Shown: piece by piece, positions 35,207 through 47,800 of the stretch
How positions within the stretch are numbered: the first letter of the stretch is position 1
Layout of the letters: each line of letters starts with the position of its first letter
DNA from: Mucor racemosus
Taxonomy: Eukaryota; Mucoromycota; Mucoromycetes; Mucorales; Mucoraceae
DNA: 64,000 bases
NCBI GenBank assembly: GCA_027405735.1
Contig: JAPEHQ010000004.1
Span: 310,001-374,000, forward strand
Direction: 5' to 3'
Program-made: the position numbers and the translations under genes
The notes under the pieces: generated by a model
The model's database searches: none
Told to the model about the DNA's origin: nothing
Seen by the model: only the letters and a program-made list of their open reading frames with translations

Positions 35207-37686
35207 ATGGATTCTCAACTTATTAAAACGGGTAAAGTATGCTAGTCGAAATAGTAGATATATCATCTAAACGAACAAATTGTTACAGCATTTTTTAAAT
35301 TATGAAACTCTTTATATTAACAGCATTTTCTTCTCCCCCCCCCATTTTTAATTGTTTCTAGTAAATAAACTGCAAGATGCTTTCGCTACAGTTGGTGTAC
35401 ATAATCCAGTCGATTTACCTCAAATTGCAGTTATTGGTTCTCAAAGTAGTGGTAAGAGTTCAGTATTAGAAAACATTGTCGGTAGAGATTTCTTGCCGCG
35501 AGGAACTGGTATTGTCACACGTCGACCTCTTGTAAGTTATTCTTCGAGGAATCATCTTGTGGTTATTTAAAAAAAAACATAAATGTAGATTCTTCAACTG
35601 ATCAACAGAGATGCATCAGGCAAAACGCCCACTTCACCCAAGAAAGATGAAGCTCCTTCTTCTGATACTCAAGAAAATCCAGATGAATGGGGAGAGTTCT
35701 TGCACTTGCCAGGACAAAAGTTTTACAACTTTAATAAAATTAGGGAGGAGATTGTGAAGGATACGGAGTTAAAGACAGGCAAAAACGTTGGCATCTCACC
35801 ACAACCCATTAATTTACGTATTTTCTCGCCTAATGTCTTGACCTTAACCTTGATTGATTTACCTGGATTAACCAAAGTACCTGTGGGAGATCAACCTAAG
35901 GATATTGAAAAGCAAATTCGTGATATGATTCTCAAATATGTGACTAAGCCTAATGCCATTATCTTGGCAGTAACCGCTGCCAATACTGACTTGGCAAATT
36001 CAGATGGCTTAAAATTGGCAAGGGAAGTTGACCCTGAGGGTTTGCGTACAATTGGTGTATTGACAAAGGTAGATCTGATGGATCAAGGTACTGATGTTAT
36101 TGATATTTTGGCTGGAAGGATCATTCCCTTGAGATTGGGTTATGTTCCTGTAGTCAATCGTGGTCAACGTGATATTGATAATAAGAAATCCATCTCCAAG
36201 GCTTTGAGTGCTGAGCGGGAATATTTCGAAAATCATGCCTCTTACAGAAGTAAAGCTCAGTACTGTGGTACTCCATTCTTGGCACGCAAATTGAACATGG
36301 TAAGGGATATTTTTCTTTGACTGCCAAGGAATACCAATGCCAAGCACTGACTCTATTATAGATCTTGATGCATCATATTCGTAATACCCTTCCTGAAATT
36401 AAAGCCAAGATTCAAGCCGCTTTGATAAAATACCAACAAGAATTATTGCAATTGGGTGATCCTTTAAGCGATGGATCCAATTCTGGTCAAGCCAACTTGG
36501 TCCTTAATATCATTACTGAATTCTGTACTGAATTTAGAACAATTATCGACGGTAACTCCAATGATTTAACAAGTTTTGAATTATCTGGTGGTGCAAGAAT
36601 TAGTTTTGTCTTTCATGAACTTTATTCTAATGGTGTAAAGAGTGTCGATCCCTTGGAGCAAATCAAAGATGTTGATATTCGTACCATTCTTTACAATTCA
36701 TCCGGATCTTCTCCCGCTTTGTTTGTTGCCACTACTGCTTTTGAAGTAATCATCAAACAACAAATTAAACGTTTAGAGGAACCCAGTATCAAGTGTATTA
36801 ATATGGTTTATGATGAATTGGTCCGCATTTTGAGTCAATTATTAAACAAGCAATTCTTTAAGCGTTTCCCTGCTCTCAAAGAAAGATTTTATCAAGTTGT
36901 TTTGTCATTCTTCAAGAAGGCACTCACACCTACTAGTAAATTAGTTACTGATCTTGTTGCGTAAGTTTCATTATAATTCATGCAGTCATTATTTATTAAT
37001 GCAATTGTAATTTTTAGTATGGAATCATGCTACATCAACACCGCTCATCCCGACTTTTTGAGTGGTCATCAAGCTATTGCTATTGTAAACGAGCAATTGC
37101 AAGCCAAAAATCAACCTGCGCAAATCACAGATAAACAACATAATGCCACTGCTAATGGTGGTAGTAGACAACAACAATTGGCTGCCCTCCAAACAAACAC
37201 TCACTCTAGTGCATCTAGTTTTGATTCCAACTCTGACCAAAATGGATCTTTCTTTGGCAGCTTCTTCTCTGGTCCTAAAAAAACCAAAAAGACTGCTGGT
37301 GCATTAATGGAAGCTGTAAGTATATGAAAATCAGGGACCTTAACAAAGACTAATTACATTCACAACAGCCTCCTGCTACTTTAAAGGCAATGGGTGCTTT
37401 ATCAGAACGTGAATTTATGGAAACTGAGGTCATCAAACTCTTGATTCAATCTTATTACAACATTGTCAAACGTACAATGATCGATATGGTCCCCAAAGCT
37501 ATCATGTTGAATTTAGTCAGTCATGCCAAGGAAGAGCTTCAAAGAGAGCTCTTGTCTGAATTGTATAAGGCTGAAGTATTAGATGATTTACTACAAGAAT
37601 CTGAATTCACTCAACAGAGAAGAAAGGAATGTAAGAAGATGATTGAAGCTTTGCAAAAGGCAGATGAAATTGTTGGATCTGTTTAA
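35207..37686 (+). CDS. VPS1: Dynamin-like GTPase Vps1
   Basis: Six exons (35207-35231, 35362-35531, 35589-36299, 36362-36960, 37018-37315, 37369-37686) give about 706 aa, the usual Vps1 length. GTPase motifs: G1 [10 protein letters not shown]2 [12 protein letters not shown]3 DLPG and G4 TKVD. Vps1 rather than Dnm1 is indicated by VNKLQDAF after the MDSQLIKT start, [10 protein letters not shown], the block [20 protein letters not shown], and the short insert ending [12 protein letters not shown] before the GED. The C-terminal GED runs from about residue 602 ([20 protein letters not shown]) and ends RRKECKKM...IVGSV. Known role: oligomerises on membranes to drive fission in Golgi-endosome-vacuole traffic and peroxisome division. 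Confidence 0.93.
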
Positions 37687-38410
37687 GGTTTACAATATAC
37701 ATTTCATTATCAAAAATACCAATTCAATTTACAATTTATCAAAGAATAACAAAAATAAAGAGTTTTTAATAGTATAAATAAAGAGTCCTTTATAGTAGTG
37801 GTGCTTTACGTATTTTGCCAGTTCTTTATACGTAGCAGTTAGAAAGCTGATTAACTACCTCGGTTCTTTTTACTAATGTGCTTTGGAATAGGCCTCTTGC
37901 CAGAATATTAAGCATAATATAATATGTTCATTATTTGAAAAGGAATCCCGATTTTCCATCGTTGAGGTTCTACTAATTTTAAAGATTTTTGAAACTATAA
38001 ATTCACGAAATTAAACGCGAGATTTACGAGATGAAATTTGCATTAATCCTAGAAGCGTTTCAAAGCTTCTAGCAATCTTTATACCCAGAGATGTGAAATT
38101 ATTAAATACCTGGCCATTTTGTCAATCAGACAAACATCATATACTTTAATTTATACTGTGCGTAAGATGTGCAACTTTCATTTGCAGAATTTCTCATGAA
38201 GTAGCATAATAAATTATACACACCACCGGATAAAACAATTGGTTTATATATAACAAAATAAATGTTTATATACAATTTTTTGGTATTTTTCATGTACAAC
38301 AGTCAAAATATCGTGGGTATTGGACATTCAAGATTTTTGGAAGAAGCAGATGTAAACACATTGCATTACAATTTTGATTGTACATAAAGAAGACGTTTAC
38401 TTCTTAATTT
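37687..38410. other. Intergenic, nothing recognised
   Basis: A polyadenylation-like AATAAAGAG repeat lies at about 37754-37786. No gene seen. Confidence 0.4.
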
Positions 38411-38583
38411 AGGTGGGATTTTTTTTCTTTGTTTTCTGCAGTTGTAAATATTAGTTTATTATTTTGTAAAACTTAAAAATTATTACCCAGGGTTTAATTT
38501 CTGTATTCACAAGATAGATCTAATGGATTGCTACTCTGTATTTTTTGTTTCAGCCAAAAATATTGATTTTTCATCGAGATAAT

Positions 38584-41500
38584 CAAAATAATAGGGACTT
38601 ATCTTCAAGTTCGCATACTGAGTCCCGGACTCAAGTCCCACCCTAATGAGGGACTTCAAATCAATAAATGTCTTATGATCAGCTTTCTGCATGAAATGTT
38701 TCACAAATAAATATTACTGAGAGCTGTCATCGAAGAGAATATTCTTAATTTTAACAAATAAATAATAAACAAACCATTTGAAAAAGAATAATCCACTTAT
38801 ACAATGACTAAGAAAACTGCAACTGCATCTATTGATAGTAGAATGTCCGCTTCATCTTCTACCTTGATTGATAATGATATTGATATGATCAATATGATTG
38901 TCACTAATGATATTGATACGGTCAATACTGATATGGTTGACAACAACCAAAATGATGGTTCCAATGTAATATATGACATGGCAAGGAGTCTTGAAATTAC
39001 TGCTGAACAAGCTCAAGATAATAGGCCCATAAACACTAAAAAAGCATATTCAGCGAAAGCTAAAGAGTTTCTTACATGGGCAGAGAAAACCTTTGTACAT
39101 GAAGATAAATTGCAAAGAGGAATTGTTTCTGGGGAAAAATTAAATTATTTTCTACACAAGGAGGTGAAAGCAAAGAATATTGCTAATGAATTTAGCTTTT
39201 GATACTAACTGTCTTGTACGCCCTTATTATCCCAGGTTTTAAATCGTTTCTCTCGCAGAAAAACGAAAACAAAAGCAGCTCAAAGAATCAAATTTTCAAC
39301 TGTCGAACAATACATAGCAGCAATTACAGATCTATACAAGACACAAGTTATAAAGAAAATAAATTGTAATAAAAATCCAAGAAAAGTAATTGCAAGCGTA
39401 TTGAAAAGTGCTAAAGAACGAGAATTCCAGACCAAGAGATCTAATTGCGAAGATCGTGGAGAAGGAACACTTGCCGATGGTTATACTTCATTAGATCAAG
39501 TAGCAAATGTCATACAGTTCTATTTGAATAGCCAAAGAAATCATGGAGAAAACTTGAGAGATGCTGCCGCATTTCTTTTCTCCCATTATTTTCTACTACG
39601 AGGACAATCTATCAGGCATGCTGAATTGACAGATTTTCAAACAGTTAATTTAGATAATGAGAGTATCAGGCCTGACATAGAATGTCCTGCTCTGGTGATG
39701 GTGTTGCGACAGGGAAAAACAAACAAAAATAACCGCTTGGAACTTGGTGGCTGCATCCGTAACACTCGCGTTGAAATTTGCCCTATAATGTCTCTTGGCC
39801 TATATTTGTTTTGGCGTTTTCATGTTGAGAATGAGCCGTTTCCCGACTTCACTACTTCTCATAATTGGTATTTTATAAAGCTTTTTAAATCTGATAACCA
39901 GGATTTAAAGAAAATCTGGAGCTACAACAGCCATCGTGATGCCGTTATAAGAGGATTAGATGGAGCAAAAATTTTCTCTAAAACAAAAACACATATAAAC
40001 CGTGGCTCTTCTGCGAGGATGGCTGATCTTGCTGGTGTTCACGAAGACCAAATTCGTCGTCTCGGTCGTTGGAATAACACAACAATGAATGGTGCTTACC
40101 TTACTGGTTTGCCCAGGGAAGCAATGCGAGCAATGGCGGGTTTTACTATTCAGCAAGGACAATTTTACATTCCCAGGGCCTCACTGGATCCTCCTGAAGA
40201 TTTGACCAAGTTGATTTTTCCTCTACTGGATGAATGGAACGATCGATTACTAGCTAAGAATGTTGGTAAGAATAATGGTGACCCTATGGAAGTTACCGTG
40301 GCTGCAAAAGCTTGCTTTCAACTGTTTTTTATGTTGAGAAAAATTATTATTCAAGATTCAATTGTGATGATGGAGAAATTCCCCAATCATCCATTATGGC
40401 AAAATGAATTGTTTTCTAATCCTATGTTTTTAGAATATAAAGAGTAAGCACTTGTTTGTGTTTTATATAGTATAAACTAATAAATCTTCTTCAAAGACAC
40501 ATGACAGTGATCATGAAAGATAACAATGACCCTGCAAACATTTTGCTCCAACGTTGTGTTCCAATTTTAGAGGAAAAGATACGCATAATGCATAATGACC
40601 TTTCTTCAAAATTGAATGATCATCTCACTACTCAAGAAACAACTAATGATTATATAACCCGTCTAATTACAGGTCAAGCAAGTATAAACCTCAGCGTGAA
40701 CTTACCAGATTTACAAAATGGCCAATCTCACATCTCAGCAACCACAAAACCACAACAAAACTTGATGTCAAATTCCAATCCACCACCACCAACATTATCC
40801 TCATCATCATCAAATTCTCTTGAAGTTACAGAAAAGGTACCACATTACCAAATGAGTCGAGGAATTGTGTCCATCAAAGACTTGTGGAGAGAGTGGAAAC
40901 ATGGTTTGTGCGGTGGATATGCGGTACAAGATTTGGAAGAAAAGTTTGGAACAAGATGGAGACGAGCAGAGAAGGAAAAGAAGTTCTTCAATAGAAGAAA
41001 ACTTATCATCAAGACAATCGAGGATTACGCCATGAAAAGGAACATTAGTTTAGAAACTGCAGTAAATATTGCAGAACGAAGAAGATCACAGAAAGGATAC
41101 TCGTTGCATTGGTTGGCGAATAACAAAATTGAAATCTTTGGAGTCAATGATGGCTCATTGTAATAGCTTTTTCTATTCTTTCTTTGCATTTCTTTATATT
41201 TTATTATTATTTTTATATATATACATATATATTCAATAAATAAACATCATTCAGCTTACTGTAAATACAACAAGTATCATAATATCATATTGAAGTCTAA
41301 GCATAACATTTTACAAAATAAAGTCGATCTTGCCATGATTGTATTGACATAAATTTATTATTTTTTCCCTGGGGACTTGATCCGTAAATAAGTGCACTTA
41401 TTTACGGTTGTTTCTCAAATAAGTGAGCTTATTAGCATACTGGGTTCTAATCGTGTAGGGGACTTCCGGGACTTCCGAGGACTTCGACACAAAATAATAG
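38584..41500 (+). mobile_element. Crypton-type tyrosine-recombinase transposon
   Basis: An element of about 2.9 kb (38595-41489) between direct repeats CAAAATAATAG (38584-38594 and 41490-41500), inserted in repeat B. It has no TIRs or LTRs. The left end is GGACTTATC..., with GAGTCCCGGACTC nearby. The right end carries three GGACTT-like boxes just before the direct repeat. Its only gene is a three-exon tyrosine recombinase. Absence of TIRs, a YR gene with introns, a GCR1_C-like tail and a short flanking direct repeat are the diagnostic features of Cryptons. The frame appears intact, so the element may be young. Confidence 0.85.
38804..41163 (+). CDS. Crypton tyrosine recombinase with GCR1_C-like domain
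   Basis: Exons 38804-39163, 39236-40443 and 40497-41163 give about 744 aa with no stop or frameshift. The N-terminal part (INTKKAYSAKAKEFLTWAEK) resembles the core-binding SAM-like domain. The catalytic part has an arginine near residue 245 (LLRGQSIRHAEL), a lysine-bearing GKTNKNNR, the HxxR box HINRGSSARMADLAG near 372, and a tyrosine near 407 in GAYLTGLPREAMRAMAGF. The block DQIRRLGRWNN is typical of Crypton recombinases. Residues about 640-744 (MSRGIVSIKDLWREWKHG ... KFGTRWR ... FFNRRK) match the GCR1_C DNA-binding domain. Predicted reaction: site-specific excision and insertion through a tyrosine-DNA intermediate. Codon use is similar to that of the neighbours. Confidence 0.85.
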
Positions 41501-42655
41501 TCGATATCACATCTTACCGCTTATCATAACTGGGTTCCAAAATTTATTTTAAAAAATGGACGCAAAATGATTCAAAAAATAAAATTGTTTAAATGCTCAT
41601 GAACTGCAAAGTAAGTAGACCTAGTGTATTAAATAGTTTTTGTACAGTTTTAAATTCTGCATCCATATATATAAAATTTGGAAAACTTTTTGACGTAAAA
41701 TTTTGCGCAAAATGCAATTGAAATTTTGGAGGTTTTTTGAAGATACACGCCACTTTTTATAAGCACATTTAAAATATAATAAACTGAAATGATGCGCAAA
41801 AAAATTATCTATCGATCGAGCTATTGCAAAATTTTGTAGCTGCATTATTCGTAGAGGAAACAACATTTTTGTCAAAAATTTTTTCTGTTTCAGAATTTAG
41901 GATGAGGGTATACAAGGGGAAATGGACGCCAGAAATGGAGGTACCTTTTTGTACATATTTTTGAGGATATCTCCACAAAAAATCAATATTTTAAAAAACT
42001 CTAAATTGGGTCCAAGAGAGCTTAACGAGCTTAATAACATGAATGCAAAAAAAATGTTGCTCAATTTAACCAATATTTTGAAACTTACTATAGAAATGCC
42101 AAAAAAAATGAAAAAAAATAAGAGTGCTCAGAATTTCTTTGTATTGAAATATGTTATAGAACACTTTAAAACAAGTAAGTTTTATTATTAGAAAGTGTTA
42201 GTATAGCTTAATTTTTTCTGGAGATATGAAGCCTCAAAGTTTTCAATTCATTAGCAGTGAAATACGCGTAAAAAATCTGAAACCTTAGCACTGAAAAATT
42301 AATACCAACTGTAAAAAGTAGGATATTTCCGGATACTTGTTTTTGGATTAAAGGTGAGCATATAAGGTACATTGGCATATATTTTTTTCTTGGTGTTATT
42401 TAGTGAAAAAAAAAAGTTGGGCAGGGATGAAAAGTGAGAGCCAGTTTTTAAGGAAAATGCAGTGAATTTTACGTGTTTTTGAGTCTTCTGAGAGATATTA
42501 CATAAATTCTGGAACAGGTAAGATAATACAACCAATTCATATCTAATTTACAATGGCTAAAGTATATTTTAAAAATTGTTTTGTGGGGTGTTACTTATAG
42601 TAAAGGTAGCGCTCCAATTTTGAAAATTGAAAACTTTGAAGAATATTAATCATTC

Positions 42656-42935
42656 AATTTATTTCACTTGTCCTTAAGCTCCAAAAAGCCAAACCATTAT
42701 AATTCAATAGTTGAAAATGATAGTTTTCGAATTGAATTAACCATCTTTTGAGTAATTTTTTTTTAAATCTAAGGTATTTAAATGAAAGCCTATAAAATGA
42801 ATTGCTATCGCAAAATAACCTCAAAAACAGTTTTTATAGCATTAAGGTTTAAGTAGATACTCTTTGCCTCAGCATTACGGCCTGAAAAGTGATTTTTGTC
42901 CAAATATTGTAAAAAATAAATTATTATCATTTTAT
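42656..42935. other. Intergenic between repeat B and the augmin-like gene
   Basis: AT-rich, no gene. An AATAAATT on the minus strand could serve as the 3' end signal of the next gene. Confidence 0.4.
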
Positions 42936-44632
42936 TCAAATGTCAGTGTGTAAATGTTCAAATGTCAAAGGGTCAGTATAAAACAAGGAAAAGAGCTTCC
43001 TTTGCTGTTCAAATAATGACCTTTTATTACTATCATTCGCTTCCTATAAATAATTGTAAGTTATTGCTTACATGCAAATAATATTATATTTGCCATTACC
43101 TTTTGTAATACTGATAATGTAGTTTTCAGCTCCATTGTACGAAATTCAAGTTCTTCTTGCAAAGTGGTATATGTTTTTGGTGCCATGACAAGCTCGTTTG
43201 ATGATCTGGAATTACTGTATAATGTATCCGACAACCTTTTATGTAATAGGTTTCTATTTGTATTATAAATTAAATGTTATACTTTCAATCTTATAGCAGA
43301 TGTGTTCTTACAATTCATTTGCGGCATCTTGACATGATTGGAAATCATCTTGCCATTTTTGCTTCAATATGCTTGCATGTCTCTGTAACGTTTCGATTTG
43401 TTCAGCCAGCGTCAAATCTGTTGCATCATCACCAATTTGGTTTAATACTTTTTTAAGTAGACCTTTAATAACAGAAACCAAAGGTTCATCATCATTGACC
43501 TCTGTTGCATCTTCTTTCCTATCTGGTTGTTGCTCTAATGCTAATAATTTTAATGACCTTACTTTTTGCATCTTTTGAGTTGCATCCTTTTCATACAATA
43601 GAGTAGTTAATTGCTGATATGAACGTTGCTTGATACACACAGTATATAAAAACTCTAGATCCTCTAAATAATCCTGTGCCAGCTTGAGCTCATTCGTTAT
43701 GAAACTTGCATATAATGGATAAAATACACGTTGTATAGCCACTTTATCTAAATACGGCCGTATGACATCCTTTTCTAATTGTTCCAATTTTATTGTAGTC
43801 TCTTTCATTTCTGAGGCGTATCTCTCCGTTTCTGATCTGATAATGGGTAGTATTTGTGGTAATGAATTGAGCCTAGCTCGATCGCGGTTAAGGGTTTGAA
43901 TCCGTGCCTCGTACCCGCTGATTTGTGCTATAAGGTCTACCACGTCAAATTCTGTTTTTCGGTATTGATGTGATGTAGCGTCAATGGTAGAATTTATATC
44001 CTCTTGGTTTTCAACAGAAAAAACAGACCTCCAGTCTTCCATAATACGCTTTATTTCCTTGATGAGTAACGCATCTATTTTTAAGTATGTGGTGTCATTG
44101 GTGATGGTAATAGTTTCGTCTGTATTAGTGCTTTGGGTATCTTTCAATTGGTGCTCGTAAAATGCAATTGCTTCTTGGACAGTAGCGAGATACTGAAGAA
44201 CTGTTAGTAATTGATGTGACAAAATATTTCTCATAGTGGTACCTCTCCTTCAATTCGCCTTAATTCGGTTTGCTCTTCTATTTCATTTTGTCCGAGTGCT
44301 TGTAAACTAGCTTGCAAATGTTGTAATTCTTGTCGTAGATCAATTTCAGTTTTCCTAAATCATCAATTAAAAAAGGAAATTACTTAAGCTACAAGTTGAC
44401 ATACTGTAGTATCTCGTATTGATTATCAAGAATATCTATTTCTTTTGTATATAGACTAGGTGGAGTTGATTTTGTATTCCTGTTGTGAATTTAATAATAT
44501 ATCGAATGATATAAAATCAAGGGTTTTGTACCTATTTGATGACGAAGCTACTGACGCTTCTCTTTCCCAAATGTCTTCTTCTTCATCATCTTGATAATAC
44601 GAAAAAGAGGATTTTCTTTTTCTTGGATACAT
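42936..44632 (-). CDS. Coiled-coil protein, possibly augmin subunit 3 (HAUS3-like)
   Basis: Six exons on the minus strand: 44632-44532, 44479-44405, 44354-44243, 44192-43312, 43235-43100 and 43043-42936, about 470 aa. Phases agree at every junction. The 50-nt intron 3 has a clear TTACTAAC branch site. The start MYPRKRKSS is basic and then acidic (DDEEED). Nearly all the rest is heptad-rich coiled coil. Two places resemble HAUS3: a central LDKVAIQRVFYPLYASFI...LAQDYLEDLEFLY-type segment, and the end QQRKLFSLFYTDPLTFEHL, similar in pattern to the HAUS3 C terminus. If correct, it would act in microtubule-dependent microtubule branching in the spindle. Resemblance is weak, and another coiled-coil cytoskeletal protein is possible. 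Confidence 0.6.
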
Positions 44633-44827
44633 GGCAAAAACAAGTGTGGAATAAGAGGTTCTAAATTAGGGAATCTCTCGTTGAAAGCAAAAAAAGATAG
44701 ATTTATCGCCCCTTCCTCCTCTGTTCGCTTACTTTTAACTTTTGAGAGGAGGGTAGCTCAATTCTAAAAATTTTTTATTTCATTATTATCATATACTTCT
44801 CTTTTTGATTATCCTGTAAACAATAAT
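44633..44827. promoter_or_regulatory. Shared head-to-head promoter region
   Basis: Only 195 bp separate two divergent start codons (augmin-like gene and GW protein). It contains a pyrimidine-rich block (44707-44725) and an AT-rich block (44760-44800). Inferred to drive both genes. Confidence 0.5.
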
Positions 44828-47800
44828 ATGGAAACACCTATTGAAGTATTACGAGTAGAACAAAGTGGAATATCAAAGGAATTGGCACGTTTTAGAGCTT
44901 GTGATGCTGAAACGCGTAGTCTTTACTGTCGTGAATGGGCTCAATTTGTATATAAAAAGCATTTTGTGTGGAATGCAAAAACACAGGAGGAGGTCCCTGA
45001 AGGTCAACAATTAAATACACATGGTGGTTTACAAGCTGGACCTTATCAAATCAACTTTATTAATGATGACACAACTGGACAAGATGATATTTATAAAAAA
45101 GAACGTTCAGCATTGATGATCAAAAAGTTTATGAGTTTAGTTGAATCATGGACTACGACACCTGCTCGTGCTGATGAAGAAAGTTTGATTACACAAATTG
45201 TTCAAGCTTGTCAATTATGGACTACATTACCTAGTGGATATTCCGGCTTACCTGATTTATTCGAACCTGTCGAGTTTAATCCTTATCCAGACGCTATTCC
45301 TCTTGTCGAAGATGTAAAAGATCCTTCACAATTATTGGACCCACTTATTATTGAACGTCAAGCTTTATGTTTACCATCTGATTGTTTCCATTTATTGAAG
45401 AATTTGACTGGCGATATCTTATTATCTCATACTACACCTACTTGTAATCATTCAAAGCCTACAGCAAAGACACCTTCAGATTTGGATGTCGATAGAGCTA
45501 TTTTCAACGAGCATGAAGCAGTAGCTGTCAAAAAAGCATTATCTGAGCTCAAGATCGCCTTGGAACATGCATGGCATCCACTTAATAACTTTTTAGATCA
45601 AGTAGCAGAATTCGACAAAAGAAGATCTAGATTAATGGGAAAGGGATGTCAGGAAACTATTGATGCTTTTTTTACTAGTCAAAAGTTTACCTCATTTGTT
45701 GATATTTGGGCTGTTCAATTACCAACTTTCAAAAATAAAAAGTCAACAACAGAGGAAATTGCAAAGGTAGATTCACTCTTTGAACAACATCTTGAACATA
45801 TGAAAGCATTAGTAAAGGAATTTATGAAAGAATTCGCAGTAGCTCACTTGGAGGAAATTCACGTTTTGACAACTGATTTATGGAAGATGATTGTACCTAC
45901 AATTTATGAAATGGGAGAGCGTATGGCAGCACACGAGGATCACAAGGGAAACAAGAATGCCAATGCTTCCAAGATTGGGGAATCACTCAAGGCATTGGAT
46001 ATTAATTCATTAAAGAAGATGGAATCTACTAAAGAAATTGATGCGGCACAAGATCGTATTGTTGATAATTTAGCAACAAAGATCACCGAACACATACTTG
46101 ATATTGACAATTTACTCAAGTTATATCGTGAAGGACGTAGCACTCTCAGTGGTCGTATTGAAAAGCTCAATAACAAGGATTTCAAAAAGAAGATCAAGAA
46201 AGTAGAAAGTGGTTATTATTCAATTCGCCAGACTTTCCGTTATGAGGTAACTGAAAATATCTTTCCTGAAGCATTGTTTTGTAAGTTTTCGCTTGTTTGT
46301 TTGGAACCTTTGATGCAAGAAGGTGAAGTTATGGAAGCAGTTACTATTGAAAAGGAAGTGAAGCGATTTGTGGAATCTCACAAGGATCTATTGCAGCAAA
46401 AGTGTACTCTATTGGAAGATTTTGAGCAAGGTGTTCAAACTGGTCGTCGTGAATTAGCCGGTGTTTTAGGAAAGTTGTTTTTAAAGGAAGGTATGCGTAT
46501 TCAGGGCGATAATTTGGCTTTAAAGAGACAGCAAACTTTACTTAAATCAATGGGCGTGGTTCCTGAAGAACAAAAGAAGAAGGCAAAGAGTAAAAAGAAA
46601 TCAAGTGCTGCAAGTAGTGGTACTTCTACGCCTGCTTTGGTTGAAGAACCTATCAAAAAGGCTTCTGTCAAGGAAAAGGTAATTGCTAAGGATAAGAAGG
46701 CTGTTAGTTCTATTGAGAAAAAGGCACCTGTTGTGGAAAAGAAGGCTAGCATTTCTGAAAAGAAGCCTGTTGTTACTGCAAAGAAGTCTACAATTCCTGA
46801 AAAGAAGTCTATTATTACTGAAAATAAGCCTATTGTTACTGAAAAGATATCTAATGCTTCTGAGAAGAAGCTTTCCGTTCCTGAAAAGAAGCCTACTGTT
46901 GCGGAAAAGAAGTCTGCTGTTGCGGACAAGAAGATTGCTTCTGAGGAAAAGAAACCTGTCGCTGAAAAGAAGCCTGTTGTTGAAAAGAAACCTGTCATTG
47001 AAAAAAAGCCTGTTCCTGAAAAGAAACCTGTGGTTGTTGAGCAGAAATCTGTTTCTGTAGAAAAGAAGAAGAAGCCTGTAGCCGAGGAAATAAAGAAACC
47101 TGTAGTTGAATCAAAGAAGCAGCCTTCTCCTGTTGTTGAGAAAAAGGTAGCACCAACTGTCAAACAGAATGCTTCACCTGCTGTTGTGGCACCTAATGCA
47201 AAGGCATCGTCTAATCAACCCAATGACATTCACGATTGGGACACAATTCGATCCTCTGTTATGACTGCCGAATCAAATAAGAAGCCATCAGAACCTGAAG
47301 TTCAGGATTGGGATACTTTAAGAGCTCAAGTAATGTTGTCAAACGAAAAGAAACCTTCTAGTACTGCTGATGTTAGCTCACCTGGTGGCTGGTCTTCTGT
47401 AGCTGCTCCTCCTCCTCCCCCTTCTTCTAATGCTGCTGAATTGAAGTCAAAGAAGCCTGCTGTTACGTCTACACCGCCTGATTTGGATCAATGGCCTGCT
47501 CCTATTTCTAGATCACCAAAGGAAAACAATCCTTCCTCTTCTGTTATTGGTAACCAATGGTCTAATGTTGCTGCTGCTTCTACTGTTTCATCTATTGAAA
47601 GTACTTCTGAAGGATGGTCTAAAGCAGCCTCTTCTACACCTAATGCCGAAGTAAAGAAGGATGTTGAATTAGGTGGATGGGGAGCTTCTAAAATCAATTC
47701 ACCCTCTTCTTCTTCATCTGCTGGTGCATGGTCTAATACTACTACTGCTGGATGGAACACACCTGCTGATAAGAAGGGTTGGGGTTCACCTTCTGCTTCT

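Larger units (their letters stand above)
38411..42655 (+). repeat. Repeat family B, copy 4, split by the Crypton
   Basis: The B parts are 38411-38594 and 41501-42655. Between them lies the recombinase element. The uninterrupted sequence is readable, inverted, at about 54780-54830. An 89-codon open frame (41922-42191, starting MDARNGGTF) recurs in the 54-kb copy as 96 codons. Confidence 0.8.

Noticed and set aside
46501..47163. Antisense 220-codon ORF opposite the lysine-rich repeats of the GW protein
   Set aside because: A mirror of the EKKPV-type repeats. The sense frame is continuous and much longer.
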